A stretch of 64,000 nt of DNA. Source: Lachnospiraceae bacterium. GTDB taxonomy: Bacteria > Bacillota > Clostridia > Lachnospirales > Lachnospiraceae. Every line of letters starts with the position of its first letter. Within the stretch, counting starts at the first letter, position 1. The notes beneath the pieces were generated by a model. It was not told the DNA's origin, searched no databases, and was given only the letters and a program-made list of their open reading frames with translations. Positions 37,485 through 45,077 of this stretch are shown here, one piece after another. A program made the position numbers and the translations under genes. The stretch lies in the NCBI GenBank assembly GCA_016280395.1, contig JAEEGQ010000125.1, positions 1 to 64,000 on the forward strand, written 5' to 3'.

Positions 37485-39245
37485 TTATTTTAATACAGTC
37501 TCGGCAATTATCCTTGACACCAGTGTCAGGAAATGCAGCTCTTCATCAGACCACTTCCTGCTCACCGCATCATCTCTTGAAGACAGTCTTTCATAGCAGA
37601 CAAGCGCCTTTATGCCGTTTTTGTCTGTAAGGGCAAAAATAGAATCCTCGTATATACCGTTTCTTCGCAGCACGCCGTGTATCTCTTCGATGTAACTGAG
37701 CTGGGCAAAATGGAAAGTGATCTGGCAAATGCCGTATTTATCCAGCATCCCGGCAGCCTCGGGTTTCTTAAAGCCGGAAAGATCTTCGGGAGGCTTCTCC
37801 TTCATACCGTACCAGCCGTAAAGCTTAAGATCTTCGCCGGTATAGATTGAAAGCCGCTCTTTTTCGTAAAGCGGAAGCAGCCTTTCCGCCACCTTCGCGA
37901 TGCTGTCCTTTCCGCCTTCCGAAAGCAGGTTTATGCATTCCGTGGTGGCATCGAGCAGCTCCCCGACGTTCAGGGAATCGCGGATGCCCTGTTCAAGCGA
38001 AACCTCGGTATCCTGCGTAAGTTCGCCGTGTATGGCTTCTTTATAGATGATATATCTGTTTTTTCCCTTTTGTTTCCCGATATAGAGCGCACGGTCGGCT
38101 TTTTTAAAGATGGTGTCAAAATCCGCGCCGTTCCTGGGATATTCCGAAATACCTATCGTGCAGGAGATACGCTCTGTCAGCTCGTCGTCGGCAAAGGCCC
38201 ATGCTATCTGCGTCCTTATGGATTCAGCCGCTGCGCGTATGGCAGTTTCCGGCCCGAGGTTCTTGAACACTACCATGTATTCGTCGCCGCCGAACCTTGC
38301 TCCGATGCCCCTGTCCTTCACTACGCTCTTTATTATCCTTGACATCCTTAAGATGACCTCGTCTCCGAAAGCATGACCGTAGATATCGTTTACATTCTTG
38401 AAATTATCAAGGTCCATCATGAAGACAACGACCTGCTTGACTTCGGGGTCTTTAAGGGCCTCCTGCAGATACTCGAGGGAACCGACTTTGTTCCAGAGCC
38501 CTGTAAAGGAGTCGGTCTTGTCCATGGAAGCAAGCTCTTTGATATCATCGGCCCGCTGATTGTTCCGTCTGATGCGGCCGTAGATGGTTTCCAGTTCAAA
38601 GTGCTTGTAAATGCAGGCACCGTCCACAGAATAGCTCTCTTTGTCCTTGCCCTGGATCACTTCATGTATATAATCCGGTTTGGATGTCATCCTGCCAAAC
38701 CGTTCCGAGAGTACGGGCATAAGATCGAGAAGTGCCTTATCGGTCTCGTTCTTTTCTTCTCCGCTCACGTATCTGAAAAGCCTTAACCCCTTGTTTTCCG
38801 CGTCATATTCAAACTGGCAGCCCTCAAGATGCTCAAGATACGCGGTAATGCGCATCATAACATCGGCCTGATCCGAATAATGGCCGCACACCTTTTCCAC
38901 ATCTATAAGTTCAAGGCTGATCTTATCCCTGTTCTCTCCGCTGTCAACGGCACGGCCCCTGAAGTATACTTCACGGACCTCGTTGTTGCCGCGCACAAGC
39001 CGGGCCACCAGAGAAGATGTGTTATCGGCTGTAATGCCGTTCCACCACTCCTCAAAGCGTGCCCTGTCATCCTCAAATATCTGGTTTATCAGAAGATTGC
39101 GTTTGAAATAATAGAGAAAATTATAGACCCGCTCGTCTGCGGAGATCCACATGTAATCCCGGCCCCATACACCGTTGCATATGGGGAAGAAATCGGTGTT
39201 TTCTTCGCATTCGGCCATAGCTGTTTTGATCTCGTTCTCGTTCAT
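37485..39245 (-). CDS. Diguanylate cyclase (GGDEF) with PAS-like and GAF-like flanks
   Basis: 586 residues. A complete GGDEF domain lies at about 245-400: DSFTGLWNK, DLDNFKNVNDIYGHAFGDE, and the active loop ARFGGDEYMVV (about 316-326), which has all catalytic residues for cyclic-di-GMP synthesis. The inhibitory RxxD site, which would lie just before it, is absent (KDRG). The N-terminal 130 residues look like a PAS-type sensor; the C-terminal 170 look like a GAF domain. No membrane segment. The input is unknown. It follows proC by 64 bp and may be co-transcribed with it. Confidence 0.9.
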   Translation of the reverse strand: MNENEIKTAMAECEENTDFFPICNGVWGRDYMWISADERVYNFLYYFKRNLLINQIFEDDRARFEEWWNGITADNTSSLVARLVRGNNEVREVYFRGRAVDSGENRDKISLELIDVEKVCGHYSDQADVMMRITAYLEHLEGCQFEYDAENKGLRLFRYVSGEEKNETDKALLDLMPVLSERFGRMTSKPDYIHEVIQGKDKESYSVDGACIYKHFELETIYGRIRRNNQRADDIKELASMDKTDSFTGLWNKVGSLEYLQEALKDPEVKQVVVFMMDLDNFKNVNDIYGHAFGDEVILRMSRIIKSVVKDRGIGARFGGDEYMVVFKNLGPETAIRAAAESIRTQIAWAFADDELTERISCTIGISEYPRNGADFDTIFKKADRALYIGKQKGKNRYIIYKEAIHGELTQDTEVSLEQGIRDSLNVGELLDATTECINLLSEGGKDSIAKVAERLLPLYEKERLSIYTGEDLKLYGWYGMKEKPPEDLSGFKKPEAAGMLDKYGICQITFHFAQLSYIEEIHGVLRRNGIYEDSIFALTDKNGIKALVCYERLSSRDDAVSRKWSDEELHFLTLVSRIIAETVLK

Positions 39246-39309
39246 CTCAGGTTAAGCTGTTGTCTCCGGCAGCTTCCGGACTGTAAACGGGCAAAATTCC
39301 GATCCCGTG

Positions 39310-40116
39310 TCAAAGGTTTCGTGACTTTTCTGTGCAGGCCGTAACTCCTGCATGTACAGCGCCTCTGAGTCCCAGTCCTTCCATGACTGTGACTGCCTCT
39401 ATGGAGGTTCCGCCGGGTGTACATACCATATCCTTCAGTTCCGAAGGAGTTACTTTTGTCTCAAGCAGATATTTAGCAGTGCCGAGCAGGGCCTGTTCGC
39501 AGATCGTATAGGCCTTAGCGCGCGGCATGCCGTTCAGCACGGCAGCATCGGCCATCGCGTCTATAAAAGTACAGATGTATGCAGGCGCCGAGCCGCTCAC
39601 AGCTGTTATGACATCCATGAGCTTTTCGTCTATCTGCTCGCATTTACCGAAGGAATTGAACAGCTCTGCGGCATCCGCAAGCTCTTCCTCCGTAACAAAC
39701 TCATTCGGTGTAAACCCTGTCATGGATTCACCCACAACAGCGCCGAGGTTCGGCATGATACGGATAAGATGGATGGGGCGCTTGAACATGTCCCCGACCT
39801 TTTTGATCGACTGTCCGGCCGCAACGCTTATCACAAGCGCGTCCTCGTTGACATAGTCGCGTATCTCATCAACGACTTTTGCCAGAAGAAAAGGCTTTAC
39901 AACAAGAAAAATGATGTCAGCCTCACTGCAGAGCTCGACATTGCCGGCCGTAGTCCTTACGCCGTATTTATCTTCAAGCTCTGCGCGTCGTTTAGCGCTG
40001 ACATCAGATACGATGATATTATTAACGGGCACGATATCAGAAGCCGCAATGCCTCTCGCAATGCCGCCGCCCATATTGCCGCCGCCTATTATGCCGATGA
40101 TCTTTGAAGGATTCAT
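39310..40116 (-). CDS. proC: Pyrroline-5-carboxylate reductase
   Basis: 268 residues. Rossmann motif GIIGGGNMGGGIARGI at the N-terminus, VKPFLLAKVVDEI, and the C-terminal family signature region around ELKDMVCTPGGTSIEAV identify ProC, which makes proline from pyrroline-5-carboxylate with NAD(P)H. I start at ATG 40116 because GGAGGTCGG precedes it; the in-frame extension lacks a ribosome site. Promoter at 40188-40216. Confidence 0.95.
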   Translation of the reverse strand: MNPSKIIGIIGGGNMGGGIARGIAASDIVPVNNIIVSDVSAKRRAELEDKYGVRTTAGNVELCSEADIIFLVVKPFLLAKVVDEIRDYVNEDALVISVAAGQSIKKVGDMFKRPIHLIRIMPNLGAVVGESMTGFTPNEFVTEEELADAAELFNSFGKCEQIDEKLMDVITAVSGSAPAYICTFIDAMADAAVLNGMPRAKAYTICEQALLGTAKYLLETKVTPSELKDMVCTPGGTSIEAVTVMEGLGLRGAVHAGVTACTEKSRNL

Positions 40117-40187
40117 ATCCGACCTCCGTATATCCTGAATTTTGAAATTCAAAAGACGAAAAAGCCCCTATTACCCTATTCTGATAT

Positions 40188-40216
40188 ATCATAGCAAGTT
40201 TTTGGCGACTTGTAAA
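40188..40216 (-). promoter_or_regulatory. Promoter of proC
   Basis: TTTACA, 17-bp spacer, TATGAT on the minus strand, in the gap between the MATE gene and proC. Confidence 0.65.
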
Positions 40217-40260
40217 GTAATTTGTACCTCCGGACGGATAAATTACAAAGTATTCGATCT

Positions 40261-41649
40261 TTACTCAACAAGGTTGTTAAGCCAGATACGTTTTTTGAGC
40301 AGGTAAACACCCATTACCACCTTAAGAAGATCCGCGGCCTGAACGCATATGTAGAGCGGGATTATCGGCATCGGGGTGGCGATGGTCAGCACAAATGCAA
40401 GCGGAAGCGAGACCACCATGATAAATACCGAGTCAAATATAAATGTGACTATCGTCTTTCCGCCCGAACGAAGCGTGAAATACGCAGTATTCAGGAAGGA
40501 GTGCACGGGAAGACAGCAGCCGTTTATCCTTAGGAGCACTGCAGCAAGCTTCTTTATGTCCGGGGTCGTGTTGTAAAGCTCCGGAAATACTGGGGCAAGG
40601 ACAAACTCCAGCGCCCCGAAGAAGATACAGGTAAGGAGAGAAAGCATTATAAGCTTTCTGTCCGTATCCACAGCGCCTTCAAGGTCTCCCGCGCCAAGCA
40701 TGTTCCCGATTATGATGGCAACAACGGAGCCCATGGAGATGACCATTACGTTAAAGAGGTTGAAGATCGTATTTGAGATATTGATCGCCGCAACAACATC
40801 CGGACCGCGCGTTGAATAGCGCTGTGCAAGCATCGTCATGCCGAGGGACCATAAGAACTCGTTCGCAAACAGCGGCGTTCCCTTGATGAGTATCTTCTTT
40901 ACGATATCTTCGGGCATCTTAAAGGATCTGTACAGCTGCTTTACAAACCCGTTCTTTTCAGCATGCATATGAGTCCAGATAACGACTATGAAAAACTCGA
41001 AATACCTGGATACAACAGTCGCGATTGCCGCACCGGTCACACCGAGCTTCGGTGCACCGAAGTGTCCGAAGATGAGGACATAGTTCAGCCCGAGATTTAT
41101 AACGGTCGCAGTGATGCCCGCTATCATCGGGACAGTGGTCTGCCCTGTCTCGCGGAGCGTTCCCGAATATGCGTTTGAAAAAGCAAACGGGATCAGGCCG
41201 ATAAGCATAACTGCAAGGTATTCCTTTGCATACAGGAAGATCGCGTCTGTATCGAGCTTTTCAACCTGCTCGCCCTCGGTTATCGTGATAAAGGTCTTGA
41301 TAAGGCTGTCGCCAAACAGCGTAAATACCGCAAGACCGCCCGCAAGTATCAGCAAACAGACCACAAGCTTAAAACGCATTGTGGTCCGCACACCGTCAAC
41401 ATCTTTTTTGCCGTGGTACTGGGCTGTAAAGATACCGGGGCCCGAAACAGCGCCAAAAAGCGCAAGGTAAAAGACGAACAGGAGCTGGTTCACTATCGAA
41501 ACACCTGTCATCTGCTCGGTTCCGACGGCCCCGACCATGATATTGTCTAAAAGACTGACGAAATTGGTAATGATGTTCTGCAGGATTATCGGGATCGCGA
41601 GCATCATCACTTTTTTATAAAACTCTTTGTTACCAAAAAACTTACTCAT
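40261..41649 (-). CDS. MATE family efflux transporter
   Basis: 462 residues, about twelve transmembrane helices in two bundles. The N-terminal GNKEFYKKVMMLAIPIILQN, LLDNIMVGAVGTEQMTGVS and internal repeat around GTPLFANEFLWSLGMTML are typical of MATE pumps, which export drugs or metabolites with Na+ or H+. It follows the unknown 373-residue protein by 12 bp and is likely the last gene of that unit. Whether it functionally belongs to that locus or just reads with it is not known. No strong ribosome site. Confidence 0.92.
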   Translation of the reverse strand: MSKFFGNKEFYKKVMMLAIPIILQNIITNFVSLLDNIMVGAVGTEQMTGVSIVNQLLFVFYLALFGAVSGPGIFTAQYHGKKDVDGVRTTMRFKLVVCLLILAGGLAVFTLFGDSLIKTFITITEGEQVEKLDTDAIFLYAKEYLAVMLIGLIPFAFSNAYSGTLRETGQTTVPMIAGITATVINLGLNYVLIFGHFGAPKLGVTGAAIATVVSRYFEFFIVVIWTHMHAEKNGFVKQLYRSFKMPEDIVKKILIKGTPLFANEFLWSLGMTMLAQRYSTRGPDVVAAINISNTIFNLFNVMVISMGSVVAIIIGNMLGAGDLEGAVDTDRKLIMLSLLTCIFFGALEFVLAPVFPELYNTTPDIKKLAAVLLRINGCCLPVHSFLNTAYFTLRSGGKTIVTFIFDSVFIMVVSLPLAFVLTIATPMPIIPLYICVQAADLLKVVMGVYLLKKRIWLNNLVE

Positions 41650-41661
41650 TTCAAAAACCTG

Positions 41662-42783
41662 TTAAGGAGCCATCTTTGCCACATTCTGTGCTAATTCCCT
41701 GTTCCTTGAGACCATTTCTCTTGCAAGCTCGTTATATTTTGTGCCGCCCTTTTTCGGATTGCCGAGGGACATGAACAGCTTCTTTTCGGCCGTATCTTTT
41801 ACGTTCGATGAATACTGCATTATTGCATAAGGTGCATCCTGCGAGCTGTCGTATTTCTTCAGGATCTCACCGAGCTCCATGAATACAAAATCGAGTTTTG
41901 TCAAAAGATCGATAACGGCATGGAACAGACCGCGCACGATGAAATAATCGTGCTGCCCCATGAGCGCCTCTATCTCCGCAATGTGTTTATTTGTTCCGTT
42001 TATGAAGATATCTCCGCCTGTTTTAAGTTCGGATTCGAGTTCCTCATACTCACGTGTAATCCTGTCGACAACATAGAACATGTTGACAGCCGACGGATTG
42101 ACATGGGTGCTGTCGGAAAGCAAACCCTTCAGGTTGTTCAGGACCGAGATCTCATAATTCATCTGTTCGGTGACAAGCTTCAGGTTTTCATCAAACGGCT
42201 TATCCTTGCTCACTCCTTCGATGTCGCTAAGAAACTTGCCGCGGTTGAACTTGCTGATGAAATAATTGTACTCATGGCAGCACTTGTCAATGTTTGCAAG
42301 ATAATCGCCCGTTACGACCGCATGCATATCCCTGTCGAAGCTTATGAATTCGCTTGCTTTCAGCAGATAAACCCTGTTGAAGTAATCAATGTGAGCGCAT
42401 ACCGCATTCATGACATCCGAGGCCTTTGTGGCAAGCCTGTAGGCACTGAGCACGGCCTCGCGGTCTTCGAAGTTGTTTGACCCGTCCTTTCTGGTCAGAT
42501 AGTCATTCCCCTTCTTCAGCCAGGGATTCTTCGTCGCGATATCTTTATAACGGCCGTTTCTGAGCTCGTATGTTGCTGTATCGAGAGCTGCGCGCATATC
42601 GTCGATGTTTCCGCTCTTTATGAAGGAATCATACTGCTTCTCCGCATGTCTGAAAGCAGATTCCACCTCATCGATAAGCACTTTGACATCGGCTTTTGTC
42701 ATGCACAGGGAATCGCATTCCACATCCTGTCCGTCATCCTCAAGCACACCGTGGAAATCTATTACATCCATTTCTTCATCCAT
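41662..42783 (-). CDS. Unknown cytoplasmic helical protein of the 42-48 kb locus
   Basis: 373 residues, almost entirely helical and charged, with no membrane segment. The start is acidic (MDEEMDVIDFHGVLEDDGQD); a segment at about 45-110 (AFRHAEKQYDSFIKSGNI and onward) looks like a coiled coil; the end is basic (SRNRELAQNVAKMAP). I recognise no family. It begins 12 bp after the 430-residue gene upstream with a GGGGGAAAAG ribosome site and is certainly in the same unit. By shape it could be a structural or adaptor protein; that is a guess. Confidence 0.7.
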   Translation of the reverse strand: MDEEMDVIDFHGVLEDDGQDVECDSLCMTKADVKVLIDEVESAFRHAEKQYDSFIKSGNIDDMRAALDTATYELRNGRYKDIATKNPWLKKGNDYLTRKDGSNNFEDREAVLSAYRLATKASDVMNAVCAHIDYFNRVYLLKASEFISFDRDMHAVVTGDYLANIDKCCHEYNYFISKFNRGKFLSDIEGVSKDKPFDENLKLVTEQMNYEISVLNNLKGLLSDSTHVNPSAVNMFYVVDRITREYEELESELKTGGDIFINGTNKHIAEIEALMGQHDYFIVRGLFHAVIDLLTKLDFVFMELGEILKKYDSSQDAPYAIMQYSSNVKDTAEKKLFMSLGNPKKGGTKYNELAREMVSRNRELAQNVAKMAP

Positions 42784-42795
42784 TGCTTTTCCCCC

Positions 42796-44088
42796 TTAGA
42801 ATCTGTTCTCGTAAGATGTGATATACCATCTGCCGCTGCCCACGCGCCTTAATGTGTGATTAACGGGTGAACCGATCTGTTTTCCGTTCATGTCGATGGC
42901 ATAGGTCTGTACAACGGCCTCTTCTTCCTTTTCTCCGTAGGCTTCCTTGATCTTTGCCTGCTCGTCCTCATCAAGGAAGAAGTTGTCGATGCTGTTGTCG
43001 TCATATCCCTGAAGCACCTTCACCACAGTCTTTTCGGGATTGATGAAAGCGTGGATATATTCCCCGTGGAAGCGCTCCTGATGGAGATCCCAGTGGTAAG
43101 TCACAAGGCTCTGCTGGATAGGATTCTCGCGTCTGTCGGGATCGATGCAGTCGAGATAAAGGTTGTAGTTCTTTTCTTTGATCGCATACATGAATATTTC
43201 GATAAGGCGCTCCGGCGTAACATCTGCGGGAACGGACTTCACGGTATAGCAGGAATCCTTTAATTCCGCAAGCTTGTCCTCGTCAACGAATCTGCCGGTG
43301 TGCTCGCCCTTCTCGTCATAAACGCCCATGATGTGTCCGGGAACATAAAGCGCGATGGGTTCAACCTCCCAAGCCATAACGGGCGGCGCAACCTGGTTCT
43401 CGCCGGCATCCGGAGACTCCATTGCAAGATCGTTTATGCGGCCGATCACAGTCCACTCTTTTACCTCGTTCATGGTCGTATCGACCTGGCGGCGGTAACG
43501 CTTTACGGCTTCATAAGGCCCGAGCCATGCGCGGCCGTCTATCCTCACGAAATACATGCCGTCCGAACGCGTGCCGCACCAGATGAATTCGCCCACGGAG
43601 CCGTGGAACTGGTTATCGGGATATCTTACATTGTCAAGGACAACTATCTTGCCCTTCATATCGTCAAGTGTATATTTGTTAAGATCGGGTGTGGGAAATG
43701 CCTTTTCAAGCCTGTTCTCCGTATTTGCGACAAGGATATCGTTCCATGCCTTCTCGCTGGCATCCGCAAAGTGCTTGCGGATCCGCTCCTCGTTCTCAAG
43801 GTAAACCGTCATGGACGGATCGATGGTCGCGATATTGCCCGCTCCACCCTTTACGCATGCTTTCGCACGGGAATAAAGGTCCTGAATACGTTCATCACCC
43901 GGAGCAAATTCCACAAGCAGCTTTATCCTGCCGAGTGCGTCTTCCTTGCTGCGGAAATTGTAATTTGCAGCACCCTGGGCACGAGCCACTTCTTTTTCGT
44001 ATTCCTCGAGATAATGCGCAGCCTGCGCTATGCGTGCACTGAGGTTGGATGCGTCAATGTTAAATACCGAACCGTCAAACATATTCAT
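42796..44088 (-). CDS. Unknown two-part protein of the 42-48 kb locus
   Basis: 430 residues, soluble. About 1-130 is helical. About 140-200 has a beta pattern with KIVVLDNVRYPDNQFHGSVG and MYFVRIDGRAWLGPYEAV, which looks like a small barrel. About 270-430 resembles the NTF2-like/DUF4878 type: a helical ERLIEIFMYAIKEKNYNLYL and a strand-rich ending VNHTLRRVGSGRWYITSYENRF. I do not recognise the full family. Start ATG 44088 has AAAGGAAAT upstream. It is first in the minus-strand unit and diverges from the DUF6935 gene across a promoter region. Confidence 0.7.
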   Translation of the reverse strand: MNMFDGSVFNIDASNLSARIAQAAHYLEEYEKEVARAQGAANYNFRSKEDALGRIKLLVEFAPGDERIQDLYSRAKACVKGGAGNIATIDPSMTVYLENEERIRKHFADASEKAWNDILVANTENRLEKAFPTPDLNKYTLDDMKGKIVVLDNVRYPDNQFHGSVGEFIWCGTRSDGMYFVRIDGRAWLGPYEAVKRYRRQVDTTMNEVKEWTVIGRINDLAMESPDAGENQVAPPVMAWEVEPIALYVPGHIMGVYDEKGEHTGRFVDEDKLAELKDSCYTVKSVPADVTPERLIEIFMYAIKEKNYNLYLDCIDPDRRENPIQQSLVTYHWDLHQERFHGEYIHAFINPEKTVVKVLQGYDDNSIDNFFLDEDEQAKIKEAYGEKEEEAVVQTYAIDMNGKQIGSPVNHTLRRVGSGRWYITSYENRF

Positions 44089-44165
44089 ATTTCCTTTCTG
44101 TCTTAACATTTTGCGGGCTCCCGTGAATTTTTCCGCTCCCGTCCCCGCAATGTCTCACGAGCCCT

Positions 44166-44194
44166 ATTATGTATTTTTTTCAGCTTTTTGTCAA
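44166..44194 (-). promoter_or_regulatory. Promoter of the unknown-protein/MATE unit
   Basis: Perfect TTGACA, 17-bp spacer, CATAAT on the minus strand, about 78 bp upstream of the 430-residue gene. Confidence 0.7.
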
Positions 44195-44245
44195 TATTGT
44201 GCCCCCTAAATTGCGTAAAGAACACGATAACCGTTTTAAATTCCG

Positions 44246-44282
44246 TTGTGAGTCAGGTAGATACGACCCCACTGACTCACAA
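44246..44282. promoter_or_regulatory. 11-bp inverted repeat, probable operator
   Basis: TTGTGAGTCAG and its exact reverse complement CTGACTCACAA separated by 15 bp, lying between the two divergent promoters and ending 6 bp before the -35 of the plus-strand promoter. No U-run follows, so an operator is more likely than a terminator. Confidence 0.6.
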
Positions 44283-44288
44283 TTCCGT

Positions 44289-44317
44289 TTGACGAAGCGC
44301 TTTTTGAGTGATAAAAT
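44289..44317 (+). promoter_or_regulatory. Promoter of the DUF6935-peptidase-SEC-C unit
   Basis: TTGACG, 17-bp spacer, TAAAAT, about 87 bp upstream of the DUF6935 start. The 44089-44404 gap holds nothing else that I can identify. Confidence 0.7.
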
Positions 44318-44404
44318 GCATATCACAGGGCAACGAACCACCCTGGATGTTGAAAAATAACAGGCGCGGGCCTTTAAGCCTGTCCTGTGAATACGGAGGA
44401 AACC

Positions 44405-45052
44405 ATGTCATTATTAGACTCATTAAAGAACCTCATTTCAAAGAATGCGGGCGAAGCTGTCAACCAGCTTTCACACAGCGCAAAAGCCAAACTTACGAGT
44501 GCGGTTGAGGACGCTAAGAAGAATGTCGAAAAGGCTATGGCCACAAGGACAAAGACCTTTAAGTTCGACAAGATCCCCACAACCGTTGAGGAGCTTAAAG
44601 CCCTTCCCGGCGGCGATATGAAGGATCCCTTCGCATCCGTTGCGATGACAGTCCTTGCGCTGAACATGTACTACACCGACAAAGAAGCCGGTATTGCCGC
44701 ATTTGACTATGTTATGGGTCCGGGAGAGCTTGCAAACCTTCAGATCCAGGGTATCGACTCAAGCATTCAGCAGAACGGTCCTTATGTTCCGATATCCTAC
44801 TTTGAAGGTGCAAAGCCCGAAAACAATTACACCCCTTCAAAGCCGTACACCATAAAGGTTTACGAATTCGCAACAAGCAAGGATATCTACGATCAGGGCT
44901 ACTACAGGCTCTTTGTCAAGTCCGGCGGCGGCGATTCCGAGCGTCCTGTCCGTTTAAGGCACAAGCCTTCTACGGATGAATGGTTCGCAAATGAGTTCTC
45001 ATCGCTCTATTTAGGTATCAAAAAAGCACAGAAAGATGATGAATGGGCTTAA
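44405..45052 (+). CDS. DUF6935-type protein
   Basis: 215 residues. An amphipathic helical N-terminus (MSLLDSLKNLISKNAGEAVN) leads to a domain I recognise as DUF6935 by its order of motifs: PTTVEELKALP, KDPFASVAMTVLALNMYY, YVPISYFEGAKPENNYTPS, then RLFVKSGGGDSERPVRLRHK and DEW. Its function is not established. No membrane helix or catalytic signature. Start ATG 44405 has GGAGGAAACC directly upstream. It is the first gene of a plus-strand unit with a membrane-anchored clostripain-type peptidase 25 bp downstream. Confidence 0.8.
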   Translation: MSLLDSLKNLISKNAGEAVNQLSHSAKAKLTSAVEDAKKNVEKAMATRTKTFKFDKIPTTVEELKALPGGDMKDPFASVAMTVLALNMYYTDKEAGIAAFDYVMGPGELANLQIQGIDSSIQQNGPYVPISYFEGAKPENNYTPSKPYTIKVYEFATSKDIYDQGYYRLFVKSGGGDSERPVRLRHKPSTDEWFANEFSSLYLGIKKAQKDDEWA

Positions 45053-45077
45053 GACCCGTAAGTAAGGGGGCAGAAAA

